31,886 nt of DNA from Gallionellaceae bacterium (GCA_003445795.1 DMCN01000007.1:23371-55256); one strand, 5' to 3'; shown: positions 21,470-30,219, counted from the stretch's first letter. Numbers and translations are program-made. Notes: generated by a model not told the origin, from the sequence alone.

Positions 21470-22957
21470 GTGAAAAAACTCATCACTTCGCCGTACTTGA
21501 TCGCCCTTCTTGCGGGTGTTGTTGCCGTGTTCGGCTTCGCCCCCTTCGGTATCTTCCCCTTGCCCGTGTTCTCGCTCGCCGTGTTGTTCTGGCTGTGGAG
21601 CCGCGCTGAACGCCCCGCCCAGGCGGCCTGGCTGGGTTTTGCTTTCGGCTTGGGTCTGTTCTGTGCGGGCATCGGCTGGATCTACGTCGCACTCCATATA
21701 TATGGCTACATGCATCCCCTGCTGGCGGGGTTGGCGACCGCGCTGTTCGCAGCGGTGAACGCCACGCTGCCAGCGCTGGCAGGATATGTACAGGCAAAGT
21801 TCAGGGCGCCTGCGAACCTTCGCATCCTGCTCATCATGCCCGCCATCTGGACCCTCGCCGAATGGCTGCGCGGTCTGCTGTTCACCGGCTTCCCCTGGCT
21901 CTCGATGGGTTACTCGCAAGTGCCGACCAGCCCACTGGCCGGTTATGCGCCACTGCTCGGCGTGTTCGGCGTCTCGCTCATCCTCGCGGCGAGCGCCGGG
22001 CTGTTGCTGGTGTTGTGGAACGTGCGCTGGAGCAAGCCGGGCAAGCTCAGCGCGGCGACACTGTCCGGGTTGTGGATTTGCGGCGCGGCGCTGAGTCTGG
22101 TCGGCTGGACGCAGCCGCTAGGCGAACCGCTTAAGGTCAGCCTGCTGCAGGGCAACATCGCGCAGGACGCAAAGTTCGACGAAGAGCGGCTCATCGACAC
22201 CCTCGAAACCTACCGCCGCCTCGCCGAAGGCACGGATGCCCGGCTCATCGTCCTGCCCGAGACCGCACTGCCGCTGCTGCGCGACAACGTGCCCGACACC
22301 TACGAATTCATCCTCGGCAACCATGCGCGTCGCAACGGCGGCGACATTCTCATTGGCGCGTTCGAGAAAGAAGACGGCAACTACTACAACAGCATCTATT
22401 CCCTCGGCAGCTCCGATACCCAGCACTACCGCAAGAACCACCTCGTCCCCTTCGGCGAGTTCATCCCGCTGCGCTCTGTGCTTGGTTGGCTCATCAACGA
22501 AGTGCTGCAGATCCCCATGGGCGACCAGACCAGGGGCGGCGCTGACCAGCCGCCCCTGAATGTTGCCGGGCAAAAGGTCGCCATCAACATCTGCTACGAA
22601 GACGCCTTCGGCGAAGAGATCATCCACGCTCTGCCCGAAGCCACGTTACTGGTGAACGTCACCAACGACGCCTGGTACGGTGAATCGCACGCCGCCATGC
22701 AACACAACCAGCTCTCGCAGATGCGCGCACTCGAGACCGGCCGCATGGCGCTGCGCGCCACCAACACCGGCGTCACTTCTGTGATCGATAAAGATGGCCG
22801 CATATTGGACATGCTGCCGCAGTTCGAGGAGGGAGTTCTGACGGCGGAGGTGCAGGGGTATGAGGGGAGTACGCCGTATGTTTGGTGGGGGAATGCTGCA
22901 ATGCTGCTGCTGGTGGCGGGAATGCTCTTTGTGGCGTGGAGACTGCGCCGAAGATGA
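21470..22957 (+). CDS. lnt: Apolipoprotein N-acyltransferase Lnt
   Basis: A 495-residue inner-membrane enzyme that adds the third acyl chain to the N-terminal cysteine of lipoproteins, the last step before Lol sorting. The N-terminal part has about six membrane helices (EWLRGLLFTGFPWLSMGYSQ is a family block). The nitrilase-like periplasmic domain carries the triad E264 (VLPETALPLL), K322 (KNHLVPFGEF) and C375 (NICYEDAFG). A final helix follows (about 470-490). The start is a GTG at 21470. The stop overlaps the next gene (ATGA). In many proteobacteria lnt directly follows ybeX; here it is separated by the 13.7-21.4 kb block. Confidence 0.96.
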   Translation: MKKLITSPYLIALLAGVVAVFGFAPFGIFPLPVFSLAVLFWLWSRAERPAQAAWLGFAFGLGLFCAGIGWIYVALHIYGYMHPLLAGLATALFAAVNATLPALAGYVQAKFRAPANLRILLIMPAIWTLAEWLRGLLFTGFPWLSMGYSQVPTSPLAGYAPLLGVFGVSLILAASAGLLLVLWNVRWSKPGKLSAATLSGLWICGAALSLVGWTQPLGEPLKVSLLQGNIAQDAKFDEERLIDTLETYRRLAEGTDARLIVLPETALPLLRDNVPDTYEFILGNHARRNGGDILIGAFEKEDGNYYNSIYSLGSSDTQHYRKNHLVPFGEFIPLRSVLGWLINEVLQIPMGDQTRGGADQPPLNVAGQKVAINICYEDAFGEEIIHALPEATLLVNVTNDAWYGESHAAMQHNQLSQMRALETGRMALRATNTGVTSVIDKDGRILDMLPQFEEGVLTAEVQGYEGSTPYVWWGNAAMLLLVAGMLFVAWRLRRR

Positions 22958-23199
22958 GCTGGGTCTGCTACCTCCTACAGTGCGCCGACAACACCCTCTA
23001 CTGCGGCATCACCAACGACCTCGACAAGCGCCGCGCCGCGCATAACGCTGGCGAAGGTGCCAAGTACACGCGTGGGCGGACACCGGTGAAACTGGTATAT
23101 CGCGAACTCTGCGCCGACAAATCCGCCGCCCTGAAACGGGAGAGGGAGATCAAAGCCTTGTCCCGCGCTGAAAAGCTGGCGTTATGCGGGGTGACGTAA
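22954..23199 (+). CDS. GIY-YIG nuclease-domain protein (UPF0213/YhbQ-like)
   Basis: An 81-residue protein consisting of one GIY-YIG domain: CYLLQCADNTLYCGITNDLD gives the Y...Y-x-G-I motif, followed by RRAAHN, GAKYTRGRTPVKLVY and a conserved glutamate in YREL or KREREIKAL. Stand-alone members are thought to act on DNA, but their biological role is poorly known. The ATG at 22954 overlaps the lnt stop, so it is read from the lnt transcript. Confidence 0.9.
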   Translation: MSWVCYLLQCADNTLYCGITNDLDKRRAAHNAGEGAKYTRGRTPVKLVYRELCADKSAALKREREIKALSRAEKLALCGVT

Positions 23200-23254
23200 C
23201 CCGCCTAAACCCGTAAAATGCGGCCTTTCGCAAATATCAGCGGTTAATCAGTAC

Positions 23255-24154
23255 ATGCTCACTTTTCAGCAAGTCATCCTGACGCTACAGAAATTCTGGG
23301 ACAAGCAGGGCTGCGCGCTGCTGCAGCCCTACGATATCGAGGTTGGCGCGGGCACCTTTCATACCGCGACTTTCCTGCGCGCGATCGGGCCGGAGCCTTG
23401 GCGCGCGGCCTATGTGCAACCCTCGCGTCGTCCAAAAGACGGCCGCTACGGCGAGAACCCCAACCGCCTGCAGCACTACTATCAATATCAGGTGGTGCTG
23501 AAACCTTCCCCCGACAACATCCAGGAACTCTATCTCGACAGCTTGCGCGCGCTGGGTATCGATACCTCCGTGCATGACATCCGCTTCGTCGAGGACGACT
23601 GGGAATCGCCGACGCTGGGCGCCTGGGGGCTGGGTTGGGAAGTGTGGCTGGACGGCATGGAAGTCACGCAGTTCACCTATTTCCAGGAAGTCGGTTCTCT
23701 CACCTGCAAGCCGGTGCTGGGAGAGATTACCTATGGGCTGGAGCGTCTGGCCATGTATCTGCAGGGCGTGGAGAACGTGTTCGATCTGGTGTGGGCCAAG
23801 AACGGCGACACGGTAGTCACCTACGGCGATGTGTATCACCAGAACGAAGTCGAGCAGTCGAAGTACAACTTTGAGCATTCCAACGTCGAGATGCTGTTCC
23901 GCCATTTCAACGAATACGAGGGCGAGGCCAAGCGTCTGATGGACGCGGGCTTGCCGTTGCCGGGATTCGAGATGGTGATGAAGTGTTCGCACACCTTCAA
24001 CCTGCTGGATGCGCGCGGTGCGATCTCGGTGACCGAACGCGCGGCCTACATCGGCCGGGTGCGCGCCCTGGCGCGCCAAGTGGCTCAGGCCTATTACGAT
24101 TCACGCGAAGCATTTGGATTCCCGATGGCCAAGGTCGGAGGGAAGAAGAAATGA
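23255..24154 (+). CDS. glyQ: Glycyl-tRNA synthetase alpha subunit
   Basis: A 299-residue catalytic subunit of the bacterial tetrameric glycyl-tRNA synthetase. The N-terminal sequence MLTFQQVILTLQKFWDKQGC, with QPYDIEVGAGTFHTATFLRA and RRPKDGRYGENPNRLQHYYQ, is diagnostic. It activates glycine and charges tRNA-Gly with GlyS. The stop overlaps the glyS start (ATGA). The gene begins 55 bases after the GIY-YIG gene, so it may have a promoter of its own there. Confidence 0.97.
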   Translation: MLTFQQVILTLQKFWDKQGCALLQPYDIEVGAGTFHTATFLRAIGPEPWRAAYVQPSRRPKDGRYGENPNRLQHYYQYQVVLKPSPDNIQELYLDSLRALGIDTSVHDIRFVEDDWESPTLGAWGLGWEVWLDGMEVTQFTYFQEVGSLTCKPVLGEITYGLERLAMYLQGVENVFDLVWAKNGDTVVTYGDVYHQNEVEQSKYNFEHSNVEMLFRHFNEYEGEAKRLMDAGLPLPGFEMVMKCSHTFNLLDARGAISVTERAAYIGRVRALARQVAQAYYDSREAFGFPMAKVGGKKK

Positions 24155-26301
24155 GAGCGACATTACTGATCGAGCTGTTGACCGAAGAGCTGCCGCCCAA
24201 GGTGCTGGAGAAGCTCTCCACCACGTTCGCGCATGAGGTGAACAACGCACTGAGCGAGCAGGCGCTGCTGAACGAATCCAGCGTGTGCACGCCGTATTGC
24301 ACGCCGCGCCGTCTGGCGGTGAGCATCACCGAAGTCGCGCTGCAGCAACCCGACCGTATCATCGAGCGCAAGGGGCCGGCTGTCGCGGCCGGTCTGGATG
24401 CCGAAGGCAAGCCAACCAAGGCGCTGGAAGGTTTCATGCGTTCGGCCAACGTCACCCTGGCGCAATTGCAGCGCATCGGCGAAGGCAAGGCGGAGTGTTT
24501 CGTCGCGCGTATCGAACAGAAGGGCAAGGCGCTGGACGAATACCTGCAGGACATCGTGATACAGGCATTGAAGAAACTGCCGGTGCCCAAGCTCATGCGC
24601 TGGGGCGATTCCGAACACCAGTTCGTGCGCCCTGTGCACGGGCTGATCATCCTGCATGGCAGCCGTGTGGTAGCGGCTGAAGTGCTGGGACTCACCAGCG
24701 GCAATGTCACCAGCGGCCACCGTTTCCTGTGCAGCGAACGCGTCACCCTCAACGAGGCGGACGATTACGAAGCCACGCTGGCGCGCGACGGGCGCGTGGT
24801 CGTCAGTTTCGCGCAACGGCGCGAGAGCATCGTGGCACGGCTGGACCAGTTGGCCGAGGAGAATGAAGCGATCTGGGTGGGGCATGCCAACTTCGACCTG
24901 GAGAAACTGCTGTCCATGTCCAACGAGGAGCGCAGCGTGCTGAGTTCTTTGCTGGACGAAGTGACCGGTCTGGTCGAGTGGCCGGAAGTCTATGTCGGCG
25001 AGTTCGAGGCGGAATTCCTCGAAGTGCCACAGGAATGTCTGATCCTCACCATGCAGCAGAACCAGAAATACTTCCCGCTGCTGGATGCCTCCACCGGCAA
25101 GCTGCTGAACAAGTTCCTCATCGTCTCCAACATGCAGGTGAGCGATCCGCATCACATCATCGAGGGCAACCAGCGCGTGGTGCGTCCGCGCCTGTCCGAT
25201 GCGCGTTTCTTCTTCAACCAGGACCGCAAGCAGAAGCTGGAGTCGCGCGTCGCCAAGCTCGGCAACGTGGTCTACCACAACAAGCTGGGTACGCAGTTGC
25301 AGCGCGTCGAGCGCATCACCACGCTGGCCGGCACCATCGCGCGCCTGCTCGAAGCGGACAAGGGCAAGGTCGAACTGTCCGCGCGCTTGTGCAAGGCCGA
25401 CCTGCTCACCGATATGGTCGGCGAGTTCCCCGAGTTGCAGGGCATCATCGGCCGTTACTACGCCTTTCACGACGGTGAAGATTTGGAAGTGGCGAACGCC
25501 ATCGAGATGCACTATCACCCGCGCTTCGCTGGCGATTCGCTACCGATGGGCGCGGTCGCCTGTTGCGTGGCGCTGGCGGACAAGCTGGAGACCATCGTTG
25601 GCATCTACGGCGTCGGCCAGGTGCCGACCGGCGACAAGGACCCGTTCGGTCTGCGCCGCCAGGCGCTGGGCATCCTGCGCATCCTGATCGAGACGCCGTA
25701 CGACCTGTCCCTGCCCGCGTTGCTCAAGGCGACTGCCGACAATTTTCCCGCCGGGATGTTGAGCGCGACGGTGGCTGTGGATGTCGAAGGCTTCATGATG
25801 GACCGCATGCGCGGCTATCTGCGCGAACGCAGTTTCGAGGTTTCGCAGATCGAGGCGGTGCTGGCTGTGCTGAACGGCCGCTTGCATGAGGCGATGCCGC
25901 GCTTGCAGGGCGTGCGCACGTTTGCAGCACTGGCCGTGGCCAAGGATCTGGCCGCCGCCAACAAACGCGTGCAGAACATCATGCGCAAGAACCAGGAAGA
26001 ACTGGGCGCGGCGATAGCGAATGCCGTGTTCGATCCCGCGCTGATGACCGACGATGCCGAGCGCAACCTGCACCAGTCGATGCTGGACATCACGCCGTTC
26101 GCGCAGGGCTACTTTAGCCGCGGCGAATACGGTCAGAACCTCAAGGCACTGGTCACGCTCAAGCCGTTCATCGACGATTTCTTCGATCAGGTGATGGTGA
26201 TGGCGGAAGACCAGAAACTGCGCATCAACCGTGCGCTGCTGCTCAAACAACTCGGCAACCTGATGAACCAGGTAGCGGATATCTCCAAACTGGCGGCATG
26301 A
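24151..26301 (+). CDS. glyS: Glycyl-tRNA synthetase beta subunit
   Basis: A 716-residue beta subunit that binds tRNA-Gly and is needed for charging. It starts LLIELLTEELPPKVLEKL, the family N-terminus; further blocks are CTPYCTPRRLAV, MRWGDSEHQFVRPVHGLIIL, DARFFFNQDRKQKLESR and PTGDKDPFGLRRQALGILRI. The length is normal (about 690-720). The ATG at 24151 is in the overlap with glyQ, and the stop overlaps gmhB, so the group is translationally coupled. Confidence 0.97.
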   Translation: MRATLLIELLTEELPPKVLEKLSTTFAHEVNNALSEQALLNESSVCTPYCTPRRLAVSITEVALQQPDRIIERKGPAVAAGLDAEGKPTKALEGFMRSANVTLAQLQRIGEGKAECFVARIEQKGKALDEYLQDIVIQALKKLPVPKLMRWGDSEHQFVRPVHGLIILHGSRVVAAEVLGLTSGNVTSGHRFLCSERVTLNEADDYEATLARDGRVVVSFAQRRESIVARLDQLAEENEAIWVGHANFDLEKLLSMSNEERSVLSSLLDEVTGLVEWPEVYVGEFEAEFLEVPQECLILTMQQNQKYFPLLDASTGKLLNKFLIVSNMQVSDPHHIIEGNQRVVRPRLSDARFFFNQDRKQKLESRVAKLGNVVYHNKLGTQLQRVERITTLAGTIARLLEADKGKVELSARLCKADLLTDMVGEFPELQGIIGRYYAFHDGEDLEVANAIEMHYHPRFAGDSLPMGAVACCVALADKLETIVGIYGVGQVPTGDKDPFGLRRQALGILRILIETPYDLSLPALLKATADNFPAGMLSATVAVDVEGFMMDRMRGYLRERSFEVSQIEAVLAVLNGRLHEAMPRLQGVRTFAALAVAKDLAAANKRVQNIMRKNQEELGAAIANAVFDPALMTDDAERNLHQSMLDITPFAQGYFSRGEYGQNLKALVTLKPFIDDFFDQVMVMAEDQKLRINRALLLKQLGNLMNQVADISKLAA

Positions 26302-26831
26302 CCAAGCTCATCGTTCTCGACCGCGACGGCGTCATCAACTTCGATTCCGACCAGTTCATCAAGAGTCCGGATGAATGGAAGCCCATTCCCGGCAGTCTTG
26401 AAGCGATCGCGCGCCTGTGCCAGGCCGACTATCGTGTGGTGGTGGCGACCAACCAGTCCGGCCTCGGACGCGGGCTGTTTGATATGCAGACGCTGAACGC
26501 TATCCACGACAAGATGCACAAGGCCTGTGCGCAGGTTGGCGGCCGCGTCGATGCGGTGTTCTTCTGCCCGCACACCAACGATGCGAACTGCGACTGCCGC
26601 AAACCCAAGAGCGGCATGCTGGAAGAGATTTCCCTGCGTTACGGCGTCAATATGAAGGGTGTGCCCTCGGTAGGCGATTCTCTGCGCGACCTTGAGGCAG
26701 CAGCAAGGCTGGAGGCGCAACCGATACTGGTACTCAGCGGCAAGGGGGCCAAGACGCAGGCCAAAGGCGGTTTGCCGGAAAGCACCCTGATCTACCCAGA
26801 TCTGGCGGCTGTGGTGGCGACACTGGTATGA
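26298..26831 (+). CDS. gmhB: D-glycero-beta-D-manno-heptose 1,7-bisphosphate 7-phosphatase GmhB
   Basis: A 177-residue HAD-superfamily phosphatase in the ADP-heptose pathway for the lipopolysaccharide inner core. The catalytic aspartates are D8 and D10 in LDRDGVIN; ATNQSGLGRG is motif II. A structural zinc site is formed by C90, H92, C98 and C100 (CPHTNDANCDCRKP), a GmhB hallmark. SVGDSLRDLEAA is the motif IV region. The gene overlaps glyS and plsC by four bases each. Confidence 0.94.
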   Translation: MTKLIVLDRDGVINFDSDQFIKSPDEWKPIPGSLEAIARLCQADYRVVVATNQSGLGRGLFDMQTLNAIHDKMHKACAQVGGRVDAVFFCPHTNDANCDCRKPKSGMLEEISLRYGVNMKGVPSVGDSLRDLEAAARLEAQPILVLSGKGAKTQAKGGLPESTLIYPDLAAVVATLV

Positions 26832-27532
26832 CCTTCATCCGTTCGCTCATCTTTTTCATCGCGCAGCTCATCTGGACGCCTATCTACGCCTCGTTGGTGC
26901 TCTTCATCTTTCCGCTGCCGCCCCACACCCGCTACCGTATCGCGACCGGCCTCGCCTACAGCACGATGTGGCTGCTGCGCATGATCTGTGGCATCAGGAT
27001 GGAAGTGCGCGGCGCGGAGAACATCCCGAAGCAGCCGTGCATCGTGATGTGCAAGCACCAGTCGGCCTGGGAGACTTTTTCGCTGCAGACGGTGTTCCCC
27101 GACCAGGTGTGGGTGCTCAAGCGCGAACTGTTGTGGCTGCCGTTCTTCGGCTGGGGCCTGGCGCTGACCAGCCCCATCGCCATCGACCGCAGCAAGGGCA
27201 AACAGGCGATGAAGCAACTGCTGGAGCAGGGCAAGGACAGACTGGATAGCGGTTTCTGCGTGGTGATCTTCCCCGAGGGCACGCGCATGCCCTACGGGGT
27301 GCGCGGCAAATACAAGATCGGCGGTGCGCTGCTCGGCGAGTCCAGCGGCGCACCCGTGGTGCCGGTGGCGCACAACGCGGGCAAATTCTGGGGGCGCAAT
27401 TCCTTCCTCAAACATCCCGGCACCATCGTGATGAGTATCGGCCAGCCCATCGATCCGGCAGGCCTCAAGGCGGACGAGATCAATCGCCGCGTCGAGGACT
27501 GGATCGAGAATGAAATGATCAAGCTGGCTTGA
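26828..27532 (+). CDS. plsC: 1-acyl-sn-glycerol-3-phosphate acyltransferase PlsC
   Basis: A 234-residue membrane-anchored acyltransferase that makes phosphatidic acid from lysophosphatidic acid. N-terminal hydrophobic segments (about 5-30 and 42-56) precede motif I, here H77-QSAW-E82 (an HX4E variant of HX4D), then AIDRSKGKQAM and FPEGTR (148-153). The glutamate variant is common in proteobacterial PlsC proteins of this type. It overlaps gmhB by four bases and the next gene by one (TGATG). Confidence 0.93.
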   Translation: MTFIRSLIFFIAQLIWTPIYASLVLFIFPLPPHTRYRIATGLAYSTMWLLRMICGIRMEVRGAENIPKQPCIVMCKHQSAWETFSLQTVFPDQVWVLKRELLWLPFFGWGLALTSPIAIDRSKGKQAMKQLLEQGKDRLDSGFCVVIFPEGTRMPYGVRGKYKIGGALLGESSGAPVVPVAHNAGKFWGRNSFLKHPGTIVMSIGQPIDPAGLKADEINRRVEDWIENEMIKLA

Positions 27533-28272
27533 TGTTCAAGGCATTACGTCGCAAAGCAGCTCCCCCTGTCGTCGAACAACGCAACATCCTCCTTTCCGGC
27601 AAAGAGATCAGCTACACCCTCAAACGCAGCGGTTATCGGCGCAGCATCGGCCTGCGCATCGACGATCGCGGGTTGGTCGTCAACGCGCCGCTGCGCGCTT
27701 CCGAGAAATGGCTGCACAGCGTATTGCTGGACAAGGCCGATTGGGTGGTCGACAAGCTGGGCGACTGGCAGGCGAGAAAAGCTCCGCCGATATGCTGGGC
27801 GGACGGCGCGCGCATCCCCTTCCGCGGCGAAGAGTTCACCCTGCTGCTGACGCCGAAGAAACGCGGCGCAGTGGCACAGTTGCACGGCGAGGTGCTGCAT
27901 GTGCCGGTCGGTGCCGGGGCGGAGGCCGCGGACATCGAGAAGGTCGTGACGCGCTGGTACCGCATCGAGGCGCTACGCGTGTTCGGGGAATGCGCGGAGC
28001 ATTTCGGGCCGCTACTGAAAGTCGTCCCGCGCGAGATCAAGCTGTCGACGGCGCGCACCCAGTGGGGCAGTTGCACCGTGCACGGCGTGGTGCGGCTGAA
28101 CTGGCAACTGGTGAAGATGCCGCTGCACCTGATCGATTATGTGGTGGTGCACGAGCTGGCGCACTTGGTCGAGATGAACCATTCGCCCGCGTTCTGGCAG
28201 GTGGTGGAGAGCGCCTGCCCGGAATATAAAGAATGTCGGGCCGAGCTGCGCAGTTACGGGGTGGCGGAGTAG
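27532..28272 (+). CDS. YgjP-like (DUF45) zinc metallopeptidase
   Basis: A 246-residue protein of the YgjP/DUF45 family. The zinc site is VVVHELAHLVEMNHSPAFW: H207 and H211 of HELAH with H217 six residues on, as in M48-like and WLM peptidases. Upstream, SYTLKRSGYRRSIGLRIDDR and TQWGSCT are the family blocks. I use the ATG at 27532, which overlaps the plsC stop by one base; a TTG one codon earlier is possible. The substrate is unknown; it is a cytosolic protein and the last gene of the lnt-to-plsC run. Confidence 0.9.
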   Translation: MFKALRRKAAPPVVEQRNILLSGKEISYTLKRSGYRRSIGLRIDDRGLVVNAPLRASEKWLHSVLLDKADWVVDKLGDWQARKAPPICWADGARIPFRGEEFTLLLTPKKRGAVAQLHGEVLHVPVGAGAEAADIEKVVTRWYRIEALRVFGECAEHFGPLLKVVPREIKLSTARTQWGSCTVHGVVRLNWQLVKMPLHLIDYVVVHELAHLVEMNHSPAFWQVVESACPEYKECRAELRSYGVAE

Positions 28273-28535
28273 GGAGTTATTGGGTGCGACAAAGCCTTGT
28301 GGCGCTGAAAGCGCGACTGGGCTTTGCGGTGAAGGCTCATATTCGGTTTTGGCCGAATGTGATGCCGGAGCCACAATATGCCCGATATAGATCCGCAGGC
28401 CGGAACGGCCTGCGACAATATGACGCATTCCCAAACGAATGGATCGGGAATAGAGTTCTTCCTGCCAGCCGGGTGGACAACCTTCCCTTAGTCTCCTCCC
28501 AGATGAAAGAAATCTTCCTCCGGTTGGCCCCTTCC
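28273..28535. repeat. Non-coding gap with several hairpin-forming repeats
   Basis: The gap between two convergent transcripts has no convincing gene. It holds a perfect inverted repeat GCAGGCC-GGAAC-GGCCTGC (28395-28413), a second ATTCGG-TTTTGG-CCGAAT near 28344-28361, and a short GCGCTgaAAGCGC near 28302. Such clusters resemble extragenic palindromes or transcript-end structures. I see no T-run terminator. Confidence 0.5.
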
Positions 28536-28847
28536 CTATATATCCAGTTTCTTTCCTGAACCCATCTGCACCAGTTCGCCCAGTCTTGCGAACAATTCGC
28601 TGCCATCGCGCTGGCTGAACCAGCGTCCGTCCTGCATCGCGTAATGGAAACCGCCGGACTTGGCGGCCAGCCAGATCTCGCGGTTGGGCACATGGCGGTT
28701 GACGATGACCTTGCTGCCGTCGGTGAACTCCATCTCCAGCACCGAGCCGTTGCTGTCGTATTCGATATCGGCGTCGCCGGCATCGAGTGCGGCCTCGATG
28801 CGGTCGAATACGGCATCGGCCAGTTCCTTGAATTCGCTTTCGTTCAT
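28536..28847 (-). CDS. cyaY: Frataxin CyaY (iron donor / iron-sulfur assembly regulator)
   Basis: A 103-residue bacterial frataxin. The first helix is rich in acidic residues (E3, E5, E8, D11, D15, E18), the iron-binding ridge; the sheet follows with LEMEFTDGSKVIVN, NREIWLAAKSGGFHY and DGRWFSQRDGSELFARLGEL. It binds iron and modulates IscS-dependent iron-sulfur cluster assembly. It lies eight bases after the stop of the frataxin-like/protease gene on the same strand, and its AGGA ribosome binding site overlaps that stop, so the two are translationally coupled. In E. coli cyaY likewise faces lptM (yifL) divergently, but without the fusion gene. Confidence 0.94.
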   Translation of the reverse strand: MNESEFKELADAVFDRIEAALDAGDADIEYDSNGSVLEMEFTDGSKVIVNRHVPNREIWLAAKSGGFHYAMQDGRWFSQRDGSELFARLGELVQMGSGKKLDI

Positions 28848-28855
28848 GTCTTTTC

Positions 28856-30175
28856 CTATCGTTTTCCGATCAGCATACTGCTGTTGCTCTGGTTTACCTG
28901 GAAATGGCTCAGCACGTTGGCACCGAGCAGATTGGTATCCATATTCGGCATCACCGCGACAGTGATGTTCTCCAGCACGAAATTACCCAGCGTCATGCGC
29001 GTCACCAGCGCGATGCAGCCGGTCGCCGTGCCGTTCGCGGTCTGGAACTGCACTTCCTTGCAGTTGCGGATGCCGGCCTGGCGCGCAATGTCTCTGGAGA
29101 TGGAAGTGACCGAGGCGCCGGTATCCACCATGAAGGTGACCGGGACGTTCTCGATGGTGCCGGGCAGGTAAAAATGGCCGTTCGCCTGGCGCTGCACTTC
29201 CAAGCTGCCGTCACCGGAGAAGGTGGGCGCCGGCAAAGCCACTTCGGGAGTGGCGGTTTTGACGAACAACTGGAAATCCTCCATGCCCGCGCCGGAGGAT
29301 TGCGCGGCGAGCTGCATGGGCTTGTCCATCTCCACGGTCAACGATTTGTCGAACTTGAGGATATGCCCGTCGGAGAAACCGCGCCTTGCATTGCACCAGG
29401 CAGTGCCGACGCCGAACATCATGTCGTACTGTCCGGCAGGCAGGTGCAGGATGACGCTCTGTCGGGCATGGACCAGAACCGACATGGACGGGATGACGGT
29501 GTTGGGGGCGGCGAGGATCAGCAGCAGGGGATGGGCATGGTCGTTCTTGAGCGTGATCTCGGGATCGTTCGGCCCGCCGTTGCGCAGGCCGCTTTCGGGG
29601 AACACGGTGATACTGCCGTTGGCGGGGAAGCCGCCCTCGCATTGCTGGCCGAGGTCGAGCTGGCTGACGGAGACGGTTTCCGGCTGAGCGTCGGCTTTAT
29701 CAGCGTTCACTGCAGGAGGGTTCATCTTCTGCGCCGCCCAGAAGCCGATCAATCCTGCCAGCAGCACGATGAGGATGTTGCGCAGTCCGTGACTTTCCCG
29801 GACTTCCCGGTAGGCGACAGGGTCGGGTCGCTGGCGAACAGCTTGCGGCTGAGCGACGGGGGCGCGCGCATTGATCGGGTCGCTGGCGATGGTCTGCTCG
29901 ATGATCTCGCCCAGTCTGGCGAAAAGCTCGCTCCGGTCATGCGTGTGCCAGCCGCCGTCGCGGTGGATGAACTCGATGCCGCCGGAGCGGGTAGCTACCC
30001 AGACGTTCTGCGTGTGGCTGTCGAAATTGACCAGCAGGCGCTGGCCGTCGGCAAAATCCAGGCGCAGCGCATTACCGGTGAGGTGCTGACGGATGTCCAC
30101 GCCGCGCTCGTTCACCAGCTGCTGGATGCGGGCGAACAATGCGCTGCCCGGCTCGTGGTTGGTGCTTTCCGTCAT
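28856..30175 (-). CDS. Frataxin-like domain / membrane anchor / retropepsin-like aspartic protease fusion
   Basis: A 439-residue protein of three parts. Residues about 10-97 align with the neighbouring CyaY: LRLDFADGQRLLVN, VWVATRSGGIEF, RDGGWHTHDRSELFARLGE match its LEMEFTDGSKVIVN, IWLAAKSGGFHY, QDGRWFSQRDGSELFARLGE. The acidic helix 1 of CyaY is largely lost here. A membrane helix follows at 132-151. The outer part has a beta-rich middle domain (about 175-305, with C179 and C261) and a retropepsin-like domain (about 325-439) with VDTGASVTS, catalytic D351 and the family ending TNLLGANVLSHFQV. Positive charge before the helix puts the frataxin-like part in the cytosol and the protease in the periplasm. 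The function is unknown. The gene is upstream of, and coupled to, cyaY. Confidence 0.85.
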   Translation of the reverse strand: MTESTNHEPGSALFARIQQLVNERGVDIRQHLTGNALRLDFADGQRLLVNFDSHTQNVWVATRSGGIEFIHRDGGWHTHDRSELFARLGEIIEQTIASDPINARAPVAQPQAVRQRPDPVAYREVRESHGLRNILIVLLAGLIGFWAAQKMNPPAVNADKADAQPETVSVSQLDLGQQCEGGFPANGSITVFPESGLRNGGPNDPEITLKNDHAHPLLLILAAPNTVIPSMSVLVHARQSVILHLPAGQYDMMFGVGTAWCNARRGFSDGHILKFDKSLTVEMDKPMQLAAQSSGAGMEDFQLFVKTATPEVALPAPTFSGDGSLEVQRQANGHFYLPGTIENVPVTFMVDTGASVTSISRDIARQAGIRNCKEVQFQTANGTATGCIALVTRMTLGNFVLENITVAVMPNMDTNLLGANVLSHFQVNQSNSSMLIGKR

Positions 30176-30180
30176 ATAAT
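30175..30180 (+). promoter_or_regulatory. Candidate -10 element for lptM-lysA
   Basis: A perfect TATAAT begins at the last base of the divergent gene's start codon (30173-30175). The -35 is weak. Transcription would begin near 30187, 33 bases before the lptM ATG, which follows AAGAAAG. Polymerase here would compete with initiation of the frataxin-like/protease gene. Confidence 0.4.
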
Positions 30181-30219
30181 CCCGCTCGTTCCCATTTCCA
30201 CTTCAAGAAAGACAAAGTG

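Noticed and set aside
28233..28559. Open frame of 108 codons between the metallopeptidase and cyaY
   Set aside because: It begins inside the metallopeptidase gene and runs into cyaY, covers hairpin repeats, and has no ribosome binding site or domain.
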